This document shows positions 29,314 through 41,889 of a stretch of 64,000 bases of DNA, one piece after another. Made by a program: the position numbers and the translations under genes. The notes under the pieces are model-generated. The model worked only from the letters and a program-made list of their open reading frames with translations, was not told the origin of the DNA and did no database searches. The DNA lies in contig CM048557.1 of NCBI GenBank assembly GCA_026413225.1, forward strand, positions 15,788,871 to 15,852,870, given 5' to 3'. The first letter of the stretch is position 1. Each line of letters starts with the position of its first letter. Origin of the DNA: Otis tarda (lineage: Eukaryota > Chordata > Aves > Otidiformes > Otididae).

Positions 29314-32104
29314 ACACGCAGCATTTAAAATTTCCAGAGTTTATGTTTGGTTTTTTTCCTACAGCAGATGAAGTGTAAAGGCTTACTTTTAAGACCTTGA
29401 TGCGAGATCGTATCAGGAGCTTCTCAAAATGTATACATACATGATTATTTCAACACAACGATAACACACAAATCTTTCCTATCGTATCGGAAACTCCACC
29501 TTTTAACACCGTCCTTGTTCATTTAACTTGCCCACAGCACATAGTGATAAAGTGATTCTTGTACCTCTAAACTGCTTTCAAGAGTTTGTTTAATGCTTTA
29601 GCTTCTAGGCAGGCACAGAGAAAATATTTCCTCCTCTTATTCAGCTAATTCAGTTAACAGCTGTGTCAGAAGCTGAGAAAAACTACACACATAAGCTCCT
29701 TTTTCTTTTTGCAATTTATAACCCACTAGGAATGGAAGAACAAATTTACATGGTTCTAGAGTAAAACAAGTATTTCAAAACGGAAAATAAAATCAAGATT
29801 TAACATTTAAAATTACGTGAAGTACTCAAAAAAAAGTCTATCATGAAAGTAAGAAAAAAACCACATTTTTATCACAGACTAATAAGACACATTCTATTTT
29901 AGTTCACTTCAGAAGTGACCCACATATTTACTACCACAATTTAAGCTGCTTTATGACCTCTACTCCAGATCACCAAACATTCATTTCCGGAAACACTGGT
30001 GCAGCATGAAATATCCACTGAAAAATTTCTTGTAACTCATTCAGAAAAATCCAAAACATAACACAAACAACTACAAGCAAGCAAAACTACTTAAATTGTT
30101 AAGCAGGATATATTTCACAGACAAAAGTAATTTTGTTTACCAAGACAGCAGTTCCAACTAATGCTAACTTCTACTGACTCTATACTTCCCCGCAAAAAGT
30201 AATTTATTTGATTATTAGACAGAAATTGTTTTTGTCTTTCTCACTAATAGGTAAAAGCTTACAGGGAAGTTGTTTCTTCTTACAATAATCCATTCCTACA
30301 TGGCACATTCAGATGTTTCCTAAGCATTTTTCATAGCTTTTAACCTACAGCTCAACCTACAGAAAGTCACGACACAACTGAGAAACAAGCACATTAGGAA
30401 AGCCCCAATGTTTTCAGCTAACACTACTACTTCACTCTAATTCTTCACCTGGGCACTCTTCACAGATCATAGCACTCTGAATTCTTACCTTCTTTGTATT
30501 TCTGCTCACCTCCCTGGCAGACAAGTATTACACTGCAATTTAGCATTTTCACTACAAACTAAAATGAATGAAGTGTCAAGTTAATTGGCATGGAAACTGC
30601 TGAGCCAAATAAAACACAAAAATGAATAATACAGTAGAATTTGTAATATATTTGCAGAGGTCAACAATCTCTCAGATTTCTGTACTACTGCTGAACTAAG
30701 AAACCTTGCGACAGAATACTTAAGAACTTCATTACACTAATCGAACATATAATCATGCTCAATTTATTTTATATTTTCACCTACATGTTTTACAAATGCC
30801 GAAATCCACCAAGAACAGCATTCTCAGCACATTTCTCTAATTCAGTTTCACCCAAAACCATTACACAGACCCGATAACAGGTAGAAAACATGTTCACTAT
30901 TACTAATGGAATTTCTCAAAGAGGAGATGAAAGGAAAAAGAGTTAATTTATCATTAACATTCTTGGGAAAATAAAAATCGTTGACGTTGAACTTTATTCT
31001 TAAACTGACTCCATCTGCATTACCTCATTTGAAATTACCACAGTTTATTCAGCTCATTAACAGAATTTCTTTTTGTGCTTCTAATCACAAAAATCTTAAA
31101 AAGTAATCAGAAATAAACCCTCTGAAATTAAGTTTCTAAAGAAAATAAACATAATATTCACTAACAGGCCGTTATCTATGAAAATTCACTTTTTTTCTGT
31201 TCACACACACACAAAAAATGTAACAGGCCTATTTACAACGTACCTCATCATAGGTATAGAAGTCACTCAGGCAATAGCTGATTTACAAAACTTCTCATCT
31301 CCATATACAAACAAAATTCTCTTCTGTACATAAATAATTCAAAAATTATCGTAACTTTACTACTCACATTGCTTAAAAACACAATCTACAGCTACTTCTT
31401 TTTAAGATTTCAGGCAACACTTTATCTGACTTCCACAAACTATAGCTTCTTGAGCTTCTGCTGTCTGCCTACCACGGTGACACAGGAACAGCACAATGGT
31501 AATCAGAGGCACTCCTCAAATTGTTAACTGTGGTTGCCCTATTAGATCCATCAAGGAAGCCGAGCTGCAAAAAACACTGAATTCTTGTAGCTCCCTTCTC
31601 TCTGACTGATACTTTTCTGGTGAGGGAAAAGTCACATTATCCACACACAGAAGCTTCAATTCTCCTCCTTGCTTTCTCTCTTTAGCCCATCTTATTTATC
31701 AGTACCATTTAAGAGTTTATTTGCAACTAGTTTAAACAAACGCTTTCCAACCCTCCCACATCACTAAATTTTACATCCTGTCCACCGCTCATTCAAGAAT
31801 TCATTCTCCCCAGAGCTGGCTGATTTATATAGCTCCATCATTCACTTCTTGAGCCTTGCCTTGTCTGCTTGTCATTTTCTGCAGCTTTCCAAGCACCTCA
31901 TCACCACCAGCAACACAGGTTTGACCAGTGAAAGGACAAGCATTTCAGGCACCATAGCTGACTGTTGCATCTGGTCAACAGGAAAAATAAAAAAGGTGAG
32001 CTTCCTTACAACACTGATGCACAGCAGAAGTTGCAGAAAAAGAGCATAAGATTTGTTGGGGGTTATCGTAAAACCCCTAGAAATGGTATTTGAATATGTA
32101 GATC

Positions 32105-32527
32105 TCAGAATCAGTTAGAAACAGTTAGAGTTGGAAGGAACCTTTAAAGACCATCTAGTCCAAGCCCCCTGCAAGAAGCAGGGATATCTCCAACTACATG
32201 AGGTTGCTCAGAGCCCTGTCCAACCTGGCCTTGAATGTTTCCAGGGATGGGGCTGCCACCACCTCTCCGGGCAAAGCTGTTCCAGTGTTCTACCGCCCTC
32301 CACCACAAAAAACGTTTCCCTGATGTCTAGTCTGAATCTACCTCCTCCTATTTTAAAACCATTATCCCTCATCCTTTCACAAGAGGCCCTACTGAACTGT
32401 CTCTCCCCATCTTTCCTGTAGGTCCCCTTTAGGAACTGGAAGGCCACTATCAGGTCTCCCCAGAGCCTCTTCTTCTCGAGGCTGAACAGCCCCAACTCTC
32501 TCAGCCTGTCCTCATAGGAGAGGTGCA
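32105..32527 (-). mobile_element. CR1 LINE, 5'-truncated
   Basis: The 3' end is near 32,105 ('gttggaaggaacctttaaagaccatctagtccaag' block, split here for length: gttggaaggaacc then ccatctagtcc). It runs through the CR1 ORF2 C-terminus; a minus-strand frame contains [14 protein letters not shown]. Similarity ends abruptly after the 'ctcataggagaggtg' block near 32,527. It belongs to the same broad CR1 type as the copy at 905-1,400 and lies in intron 3 in the gene's sense. Confidence 0.93.
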
Positions 32528-32835
32528 TTCCATAGTATCTAATAAAAACAGCACTTCCGGCCTTTTCAGGTCCACGCTGCAGTCGTTCAAAATGCTCAGT
32601 CTCTTTTGTAATTTGTGAACACACATATACATCCAGAAATCCACATGAAAAGGCTCTCAATTCACTACTTATCTATATTTCCAAAATTACTTCACATCTT
32701 TCCTTCTCTTTTGCTAACCTTGGTTATCTTATTTACACAAACACAGTTTAAATAGTGTTTTCACAAACTTCCCATGTTTGGGCCATGTTTTTTTACTATT
32801 ATTATTAGAACTAGAACAATGACAGCAGATTCTAC

Positions 32836-33048
32836 CTGCCAACTATGAGCGGCCAGCTACCCCCAGACAAGCTGCCGGGCCTGGCATACAGCACACCCTG
32901 CTCCTTGGACCTCCCACTGCCAACCAGTGTGCAGCGAGCACAGCGGACACCCTGGAAACCACCGCTTCAGACACTGCCATTGCACTTCAGCTACCATCTG
33001 ACTCTGCAGACATCCCGAGGGAAAGTCACAGCTGAGATCCTACCTTCC
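32836..33048. other. GC-rich unexplained segment between two CR1 copies
   Basis: About 210 bp that is clearly richer in G+C than its flanks and abuts the 5' end of the plus-strand CR1 at 33,049. The plus frame is open (32,845-33,078, starting Met-Ser-Gly-Gln-Leu-Pro) but resembles no protein I know. It may be a more 5' portion of the same CR1 subfamily, another repeat, or DNA carried along with it. Confidence 0.4.
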
Positions 33049-33503
33049 ATGTCCAGAGAAGAGCAACGAAGCTGCTGAAGAAGGGTCTGGAGCACAAGTC
33101 TTATGAGGAGCGGCTGAGGGAACAGGTGTTGTTTAGTCTGGAGAAGTGGAGGCTGAGGGGAGAGCTTATCCCTCCCTACAACTGCCTGAAAGGAGGTTGA
33201 AGCGAGGTGGGTGTTGGTCTCTCTTCCCAGGTAACTTAGTGGAAGGACAAGAGGAAATGGCCTCAAGTTGCACCAGGGGAGGTTTAGATTGGATAACAGG
33301 AAAAATTTCTTCACTGAAAAGGTTATCAAGCACCAGAACAGGCTCTCCAGGGAAGTGGCTGAGTCACCATCCCTGGAGGTAATTAAAAGACATATGGATG
33401 TGGCACTTATGGACACAATTTAGTGGTGGACTTGGCAGTGTTAAGTTTACGGTTGGACTCAACTATCTTAAGGGTCTTTTCCAACCCAAATGATTCTATG
33501 ACT
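33049..33503 (+). mobile_element. CR1 LINE, 5'-truncated, 3' end intact
   Basis: It starts in the ORF2 C-terminal region ('agagaagagcaacgaagctg', then 'gaggagcggctgaggga') and ends with 'ttggactcaactatcttaag', 'ccaacccaaatgattctatg', the typical CR1 3' terminus with the ATTCTATG octamer. The subfamily differs from the neighbouring minus-strand copy: it has the Gly-Gly-Leu-Arg-like 'gcaccaggggaggtttagat' segment. The coding frame is interrupted. Its 5' end faces the 5' end of the CR1 at 32,105-32,527. Confidence 0.92.
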
Positions 33504-36500
33504 CCTTACTGTAGTCAGTACACAGGAGTGGATCTCACCTTGCAGTGCAGAAATCCATCAAGTACAAGGGGTATTTAAATCTCATGCAAAACATGAACAC
33601 ATTTCTGCTGAAATTCTCTGGATCACCTGGCAAAGCCACTAATACTGTTGCAGCATTTCAAATTGCTCAATGAGAGAAAGGGAAACTACCAGAGCTTAAA
33701 AACTCATACTATCTGTAAGTGTCTAAGCAAGGACTACTCTGCATCAATATGACAGTTCCTGCATAGCAAACAATGGGTATGACGTCTGAATGCCTTAATC
33801 GTTTATTTTTGTACCTTGACACTAGGTATTCTGAGTTAGTAATGTTTACTTCAGGAATAAGAGTAATCTATATTTCTACCAGTGTTGTTTTTTTAATCCT
33901 TCAACTGCAATAAAAATCCATAGGCAAAACCTGAATTTCAATGCCTAAAAATTCACATACCGAATGCCCATCAATCACACACCACACACGGAAATATACA
34001 GAAAGTCATAAACGTGAGTGCTGTTTTACATCTTTGTCAGATGACGCTGTCATACACCTCAGTAATTTCGATTTTCCTTCCTCTATTGTTTCAGTATTTC
34101 CTTAGACAATTCAGTACTCTCCCCAAAGACACAGAAATGCAACTCTCAAGAAAGACTCTTTACCTGGAGATTTAGCTGTACACCCTCTCAAACAACTTAG
34201 CAGTGAGAGGAGAAAAACCAGCCAGTGACACTGAGGAGTATCTGTTACGCTGATATTAACACCTTGATGAAGTAAAGGTTTATCACTTCACATTTCAACT
34301 GAAAGGACTAAATAGACTGTTAAATAAGTATATCAAAGCCCGACTTGATACTTGTAATCTGTTTATTAAAATAATTTCATATAATGATTTTGCGTGAGAC
34401 AAGTAAAAATAAGTCATTGATTTTTATATTTTTTTTTCAAATTGCAACTCACTACATAGCTAATCGGGAAGAGCAAAAGAAAAGAGGTTAGGCTCTTTAA
34501 AATCGAATACTGGGAGTAATAACATGCACAGTGTTGAAGGAATAAATCTTATCGCTATCTGAAATAGTATTAGGCATTCGAGCATTTATGTACAAAAAAA
34601 GTTAAGTACAAAAGTAGCATTTAAAGGACAGCATCAATCTACAATTTGCAAGGAAGGAAACAAAAACACTTCCTCAAGCCACTCGACAAGATCATTGTCT
34701 TAACTGGGAAGCAAGCAACAGCTTCTCATTTAAAAAATTGGCATGTTCACAAATTACTCTCTCTAAATAATAAATGAGGGCTGATATCCTGAGATGGTAA
34801 CAATAAATATCAAGTGTCTGACAATTGACATCTAGAAAAACGCTCTTCATCATTTTGCAGCTAACTTCTATTAATTCAATTTTAATTTAGTCAAGGCAAT
34901 TCAAAATGGTTTTGAATCACCATGTCCTCTGTGGAACAACTGTCTACATCTAGGTTTTGTTGGTCTTATCTCACCACACAAACAGTCGATGCTGTAACTT
35001 CTGATCTTCAGAAAAAGATACAGAAACCATCCATAATGCTGCTTTACCAACCAGTGAAAATTACATATAGTGAATCACACCCATTAGCGTAGTTCTGCCT
35101 GCAGATGTGTTTAAACATCCTATTGAAATAGATCTAACAGACTTATTATTCTAAGGTATTACGATAAGCTCCAGTTCTTTCCCTTTGATTCAAAGTAGGC
35201 ATTGAACTCAAGCACTAAGAGGTTACCCTGCAGAGCACACATTTAAAACACTTAAAAATCGGCTTAAAAACACACCTATTTTCTTTTAAAAAGTTACTTT
35301 TGCCCTCTAGATTGACATTGCTTGATAAATAAACAGTGCCTCCAGTTTTTCATTGTTCTCCATTATATTAATACCAATATCCTAAGTTAATCAAAATAAG
35401 TCTTTCTTCTGCCTAGAAAAGGGATAGAGAGATAACTGCAAGAAGCAAAGAAACTAGTAAACATGAAAGTGAAGTGAAAGTTGCTGCTCAAGCATTTTGC
35501 TAGTTTGAAGATGACTGTGAAACTATGACATTTTGAAACAAATATGCAGCTTGCAAAAAGCCAGTAACTCTACACTTTTTCAGATGAAATAAAGTAGAAA
35601 ATTAACAGTAACTCTCCTGCTTAGTCATATTTGACAATCACAGTCTACACAAAGCTCCTGAAAATAAAAAGTCACCTGCATCTTGCAGAATCAACATGTA
35701 TTTTCAAAATGCTCAGTACTCTACTCTTAGTTCAGGATATCGGGCCTCTAGGAAGTCAATAAAAATACAATAAAAGTCCTCACTTGACAAAAAATTGTAA
35801 ATAAAATCCAGTATTACTCAAATGCTTCGTTTCAGCAGTGCATCCAAGTCTTATTTTAAAAGTTTCAGTGGTTTTGGTTGTACTTTTTATTAAACCAAAG
35901 ATAAAATCTTTAAAAAGACAGATAAGCAATAAGGAAAACAAAGGTTTAAATAGAAAACTTCAGGTAAAAAAGCACATACCTACTATGTATTGGTAACAGG
36001 CTTTTGTACTTGTCTAGGCAAGTCAGTGACATTCTTGCCAAGTACTATGTGGCAGACAATCAAACAGAAAAGGGTTGGGTGCTTAACCAGATTCTTCTTA
36101 GATTTTAACATCTTTAATTACAAATCGGCTTTTAATTTAAAAATTCTCCTTCTAAGGACAACATCTCAGAGCAGACCTTGTAAAACTGTCTAATAAGGTT
36201 GCAGGAAAAGACAATTAAACTACAAATAAAATGAGGTTTTAGCTTCATCCTTTACCCTTATCCAACCCAAGGTGATAAAAAAAAAAAAACCCAAACATTT
36301 TTAAAAAAGCAAATCTAGGAGGCAAAGACAAAACAAATTAGACTTAACAATAAATTAGAATGTACAGTCATACTAGATAGAATTGGATGTGATATTAAGT
36401 AAATGTGACACCATATTATTCAACTTGGTCTTTGCAGGGATGCAGCACTACAATACTGAAGCAGCACACTTAATCCGTACCAGTGAAATGTAAATATTTG

Positions 36501-38159
36501 AGATGATGGCAAACTTTCAGTAGCGAGGTGAAAACTCATTTTAGTATAACCCATCCGCAGCAAATGGAATTATGGGAAAATGCAGGGCACAGAACCCAGG
36601 AGAAAAACCTGCACCCACATACCTCACAGTATGCGCTTCTCTCTTCAGCAAAGCGCTTGCTAGGATTGTTTAGTATTGCCAGACTTGCCTGGAAAAGGTA
36701 CATTTTTGTCTCCTCTGTTGTAAAATACAAAAACATCTTGCATGATACATTTGCCTGCACGTACACAATCCTAGTTAAAAACTAGGTCCAGGTGCTAGAG
36801 AATTTAACGGCTGTTGGTAGATTGAAGAAGCAACCTTCTTCAACAAAACATGCAGTATTAAGATTCTGCTGTCCCAAATACTTGAGATGCTGTTTTCTGG
36901 TAGATAATGAGTAACAAATAAAACAAAATAAAAAGTGTTGAATAGATTATCCATTTCCTCCTCTGATGTGGCAGACATACTTCTAAAAGCAGTCTGAAAT
37001 GTAACACAAGATTATGAAAACTATTTTTAAGACTGTAGCAATACCTACCCAGTACAACTGTATTTATTCTTAATCTTAACATTTCCGACTGACTTTCAGA
37101 AATATTGAAACCCTCATTGCAATATGCAGCTTCCTAAAGCGTACAGACATGTTCACCTGCACACACATTCAATGAATACAGAAGTGGACACTACTTCAGG
37201 AAAGTGGCTGAAATAATGATGTTTTTCTGACAGATTCATGTTAAAGAAGCTAGAATGTGTGCTGAACAAAATGTGGATGTATGAACCAGTTCATACTCTT
37301 GTTTCTGAGCTACAACACAAGTGAGTCCTGTAACCCCAACCAGAAAAAAAGAAAGTTTATTTGTTTCCCAGACAACTCTGATTTTCAGAAAGCATTCAAC
37401 ATCCAAAACAATGTCTCAAGTTAATGGGAAGCATGCTTTAAGTGTATGTTATCCTTGCTGGCCTCCTCAGGTAATCAAAATTCATTTTTCCAAACACGTG
37501 TATTTTGGAAGAAAGGCAAACAAGGATAGACAAACCAAGCTAAGTACTTTTTGGTGCAGCCTTGCTTTAAAAACAAACAAAACCCAGCACCTCCCCTTAT
37601 ACACTCCTCCCTCCCCCAAGGAATGCACACAATGTTCCTCTTCATTCACATACATCGCTGAATCAAATAGCACATAGGATTTTCCTTATCCACAGTTCCA
37701 AGCTGCCTCTTCCAGAGGCCACTCTGCAGTTCTGGCAGCATGAACGTACTCTTCTCCCGCTTTCGGGTAGCTAACTACAAAGTACTTCTTTTGCTGTCTG
37801 CAATCACCAGCAATCTCTGCCCGAGTACAAATCTACCAGCATTTACTTCACTCATTAGAGTAAGCTCTCATTTTAACTGTCATCAAAAAGGACACTTCAT
37901 TGTTTCCCCAACTTGAATGAAACATAGCTACTGTATCTACCCAGCAGGTCCAACATTCCCAGTTCAGTTCTATTCACAATCCAGGACAAAGTCTGATCAA
38001 GCCCAGAGCTGGAGAACAGAGGACAAGAGGAAAGGTACAGAGAAACTCATACAAGCAGCATTATTTACTTTTACTGTATATAGGGTTTTTTTCCCCATTG
38101 CCCAAATGGAACGCTTTCTTATGAGAAATTTTAGAATAGTAATTAAAAGCACCAACACA
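33504..38159. other. PLEKHA7: PLEKHA7 intron 3, AT-rich stretch
   Basis: About 4.7 kb of AT-rich intronic sequence. I see no exon, no clear transposable element and no RNA gene. An A-run lies at about 36,278-36,290. Confidence 0.65.
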
Positions 38160-38365
38160 GGTTCACCCCCATCCCGGCAGCTTTCCCTTGCCGCCCCGTT
38201 TCCTGCCAGGGAACCAGCAGAGGCCGCCCAAGACCGCCTGTTGCTGCCGCAGCGCCGCAGCGTGGGACGGCTTCCCTGCCCCGGCATCGCAACCCAGAAG
38301 CAAGTTCTAGCGTTGCCCTTCCACTTCTCAACTTCATACCCGCTATTCCACCCGTACGAATTACC
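38160..38365. promoter_or_regulatory. PLEKHA7: Intronic mini CpG island (candidate alternative promoter or enhancer)
   Basis: About 205 bp contains some 16 CpG dinucleotides, including a dense gccgcagcgccgcagcg block near 38,244-38,261, while the sequence on both sides is AT-rich with almost none. It is about 6 kb inside intron 3. On the minus strand (PLEKHA7 sense) a GGGGGTGAAC sequence near 38,164-38,174 could serve as a splice donor at its downstream end, as expected for an alternative first exon, but this is only a possibility. No repeat family or known protein was recognised. Confidence 0.5.
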
Positions 38366-38947
38366 TCAATGAAGTCTAGTCCCCTCAAGGGACACTCCTG
38401 ATTGAATTCTAATAACCAGTCATAACTTACAGATTGCTGCATATGTCGCACTCAAGTTTTAGCCAAACTAGAACTTTATCCATTGCTCTGGAACAAGTCC
38501 AGGTTTCTTTCCCTAGAAGTTTTACAGCACACAATGTCCTTTCATTTTGCCAGACTATCCTCAGATTTGCTAGTGATGGTATAAACATCTTCACTTTTGG
38601 TTGGTGAAGTTCCATGTGGTCCCAGCTACATAATTTTTATTCCACTTCATGAACTCCACACAACTCAGACTGGTTATACACAGCAATGACAGTGAAGCAC
38701 TTCACTGGCCAGCTCCTCACAGGTAGATTTCACATCAGTTCATGTATTTATTTATATACTAATTGAGACCCTTTATCTAAGCACAGGTTCAAGAACCACA
38801 AAGGACATAATCTATATCGAAGATCTCATTATAAGGGACATCACTACTCCTTACACACAGTAGTTAAGTCTCCAATATATTTTGCTTCTACAGTGACAAC
38901 CATCATGGAAAACAGAGCAAGAAAAAAAAAAATAAAAATCTGTATTT

Positions 38948-39013
38948 ACAGATTTAGTATATAGATACAGATTTAGTATATAGATCATTTGTATACAGAT
39001 TTAGTATACAGAT
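38948..39013. repeat. 19-bp tandem repeat, three copies
   Basis: Units acagatttagtatatagat at 38,948 and 38,967 are identical and adjacent; a third at 38,995 differs at one base and is offset by 9 bp. Confidence 0.9.
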
Positions 39014-39130
39014 TTTGGCCATGAAACACATACAGTAAGCAGTGCTTTAGCCCATCTGAACAGCCACTAAAAAGAAGCAGTCTCCAACAGCCTAGTTAGG
39101 AGCAGGCAAGACAGGAACTTCTGCAGGGGA

Positions 39131-39165
39131 GATTAAATTTGTTGATTAAATTTGTTGATTAAATT
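39131..39165. repeat. 13-bp tandem repeat, about 2.7 copies
   Basis: The unit gattaaatttgtt is repeated twice perfectly and once partially. Confidence 0.95.
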
Positions 39166-41109
39166 TATCAATGAGATTATAAAACAGTCTTCTCAGATAA
39201 TCAAAAGGTCTGAACTCAATAATCCAGATGGTCTCTTCTCCTTTAGGCTCCTGTGATTAAGTAATTGTTTATTGGGTATTGTCTATAGCCAACACTGGGT
39301 GAATCTGAGCTGCTGTATGGTTTTCAGCGACGTGGTATCTGAACGCACACGTTTGGCACAGAGGAATCAACGTTATAAATGCAGACCTCAATACAGTGTT
39401 CACCAACTTCTGTGTTCTTTGCTCATTTACTATTTCCAAACACCTGAAACACATACCATGCCTATTGCTTACATACAGTAAAAGCTAAACAAAAAATAGT
39501 AACAGTTACAGACTACTGCTATGAACAATAGCAATTTCACAAAAAGTTTTGTTTCTTGTACACCCACTGTTACTCAAAGAAGAGGCCAAGTTGGACTAAA
39601 AATTTATTTCAGACATAAATAAACAAAGGATTAACTTCAGATATTTAAGTGCCAATTTCCACATTTTTCTTCTTAAATTTAGGCTACAAATTGAATGCAG
39701 TATTACCTTTGAGATATGCAATATTATCACAGCATTCTAAAACAGCCTCTATAGCCACAGTATACTTTTTTTAACATAATGTAATACAAGCCAGTTAGGT
39801 ATCTAATACTGGAAGAATGGATTCCTTTCACATAAATACTCATCTCAATTTTTCAAAGCTATAAGGAGGTAACAAAAAAAGCATTCCAGACTTCCTAAGC
39901 TTTCCAACTTCCCTAAGTTTTTTGGATGATCAGAAAAAGATAATAAACAAATGGAAACAAAAGCCTGAACTAAAATGCACTCATGTAGTTTTTCCATTAG
40001 TCACTATTTTCCCTGCACGTCACAGCTCCTTCCCCAAAAAGAGAGTTTGCCAACTACATTTACCACTTCACATCAGCAACCCAACTACCAGAAACAAACC
40101 AGAGCACACGTGGTTAGGTCCTCATTCAGTTCCAGATATGCTCAGCAGCAACATCCTTTCTGCAGTGACTCTAATATGAAGCAGTTGCTCAACAAACACA
40201 ACATATTTCAAAAACATCGGCAGAGAAAACAAACAAAAAAAGAGATGGAAAAGAGCAGTGCAAGCTGTCCTTGGCAGTCAAAGTCAGAAAATGAAACATC
40301 CATGATACTTTCAGATAAAGAAACATCCAGTCCTATAATCACGCCTAAATCAATATTCCTCTTAAAAGAGATCAAAGGTTGTCATACTACGCAAACTGAA
40401 AACTCCATTTTTTTATTTTAAAAAAGTTAAATTACTAGTTTTACACATCTTTGTCAAAGAAAAAAGGAAATAAGTCACATAGATGAAAAAAAATCTAACA
40501 GTTCACAAGCAATGGTATCTAAATTGCAACCTTTCATAACTGGTATATTATTGAGTATAGCTGATTATGCCCTGTCTTTATTCGATTAAGAGTAACAAAT
40601 ATTCCGAGGTTATGTATGTGGAAAGGCAAAAAGTTATCCAAGTTGCTCCTTAGGATAAGCTATTTCAGTTGCAAATTAGCCACAAAAGAAACAGCAAGAT
40701 TTTACTAAAACTATCAAACGGAGATCCATAAAAATCATTTTATACATCATTTATTTAATGTTTTATTTAGCAATTTCAGGATAAAAGGCAGAACTGTGCT
40801 AATAGGGTTTGCCACTATCAAGGAAAACTGAAGAATAATCAGAACAGAAAAAAGTAATTCAGGAAGATGTGGATGTGCATAAATGGGAAGAACTAGAATG
40901 CAGCTTCATACATGGCTTCCTAACATAAATGATAGTCTTAAAGCAGTAAATGAAAAGAAAGATCTGTATGTATCGCAATTCGCAGCATTCGCTGCATCAG
41001 TGTGGGTGTCTTCCCCAAACAGGCAAACAAGCTAAAATGCAGAAAGCTGAGAAATTTTTAGAGCCAAGAAAGCACTTTTGTTGCTTGGGAGTCTCACAAA
41101 AGCTCATTC

Positions 41110-41325
41110 CAGCATACAATTCTGTTCACTTACATGCAACAAAGATGAGTTCTTATTGCAAGAGGTGCAGAGAAGAACTACAAGATAATCACACAGATGG
41201 AGAGCCCTTTTTAAAGGGCTGGACAAAGAGCCCAGCTTATTTAGTTGAGCAAAACAAGACTAAGTGGGGAGGTGATTTCATACAAACATCTCAAGTAAAT
41301 AACCAAAGGGAAAATAGTCCCCCTT
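41110..41325 (+). mobile_element. Ancient CR1/L3-like LINE fragment (ORF2 C-terminus)
   Basis: A degraded translation retains the CR1-type pattern: Lys-Asp-Glu-Phe-Leu-Leu-Gln-Glu-Val-Gln-Arg-Arg-Thr-Thr, then about 30 codons later Leu-Ser-Lys-Thr-Arg-Leu-Ser-Gly-Glu-Val-Ile-Ser-Tyr-Lys-His-Leu-Lys, which corresponds to the Leu-Glu-Lys-Arg-Arg-Leu-x-Gly-Asp-Leu-Ile...Tyr-Leu-Lys block of CR1. Stops interrupt it. The nucleotide divergence is much greater than in the other copies, so it is old. The edges are approximate. Confidence 0.55.
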
Positions 41326-41889
41326 AAACTATAGAACAGTACTGACACACACACACACAAAAAAAAACCATTATAAACCAGAGCACATTAATTTGGAAAG
41401 CTTCTATCCATCAGAAGTGGAGTTCTAGAAATTTTCAAACTCTCAGTATGTGGAAAGGGGAGAAAAGCTTACCTGGTTTTAATATCAAGTTTGACCAGCT
41501 TATAAACTTTTGTTTTACTATATGATATTTCAGGTTGTCCATAATATTGAACGAAGTAATAAAGACATGGAAGTAAATGGACATGGGATTAACGATTTTT
41601 TTTAAGTCAAAGACAGCTTACATCCAATGTTTTAGCTAACATTTTGATTGCTGCTGTACCAGAAATCAGTTATGTAAGTGGAGTTAGCCAATACACATTT
41701 AAATAAAATGTTTTATACTGTCCCCCACATGAAATTATTTAAAATAGAAATAATCCTTAGCAATACTTTAATTAAAGAAATAATACTTAGATAATATTTA
41801 AAATAGAAATAAGACTTCCAAAATACATAAAGAAATTGACCAAAGAGGAAAAACTACAATAGGTTGTATTAAAAGTGGAAATTATCACA

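Larger units (their letters stand above)
13569..32104. other. PLEKHA7: PLEKHA7 intron 3, long AT-rich stretch
   Basis: About 18.5 kb with no exon I can recognise on either strand. Notable spots are a 26-bp tandem duplication (14,970), a CpG/G-run cluster (16,918-17,217), an alternating purine-pyrimidine palindrome (19,271), a CTCF-like site (25,445), a GC-richer patch at about 26,210-26,660 and homopolymers (A18 at 23,521; T17 at 25,660; A22 at 26,674; T26 at 29,288). Confidence 0.65.
38366..41109. other. PLEKHA7: PLEKHA7 intron 3, AT-rich stretch with short tandem repeats
   Basis: Intronic AT-rich sequence. Two short tandem repeats lie at 38,948-39,013 and 39,131-39,165. No exon or gene was recognised; the open frames at about 39,922-40,421 are unlike known proteins. 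Confidence 0.6.

Noticed and set aside
32991..33416. 141-codon minus-strand open frame
   Set aside because: It is antisense to a plus-strand CR1 copy, so it is a shadow of the repeat.
37917..38451. Longer open frames on both strands (151 and 102 codons) across the CpG cluster
   Set aside because: They overlap each other, match no protein I know and are explained by the GC-rich composition of the central 200 bp.
39922..40421. Open frames of 85 and 148 codons
   Set aside because: Low-complexity translation without a known domain, in AT-rich intron; no codon bias or flanking splice signals were seen.
40950..41327. 125-codon open frame, possible gene
   Set aside because: Its second half coincides with a decayed CR1/L3-like LINE fragment in a different frame, and no splice or start context supports a gene.
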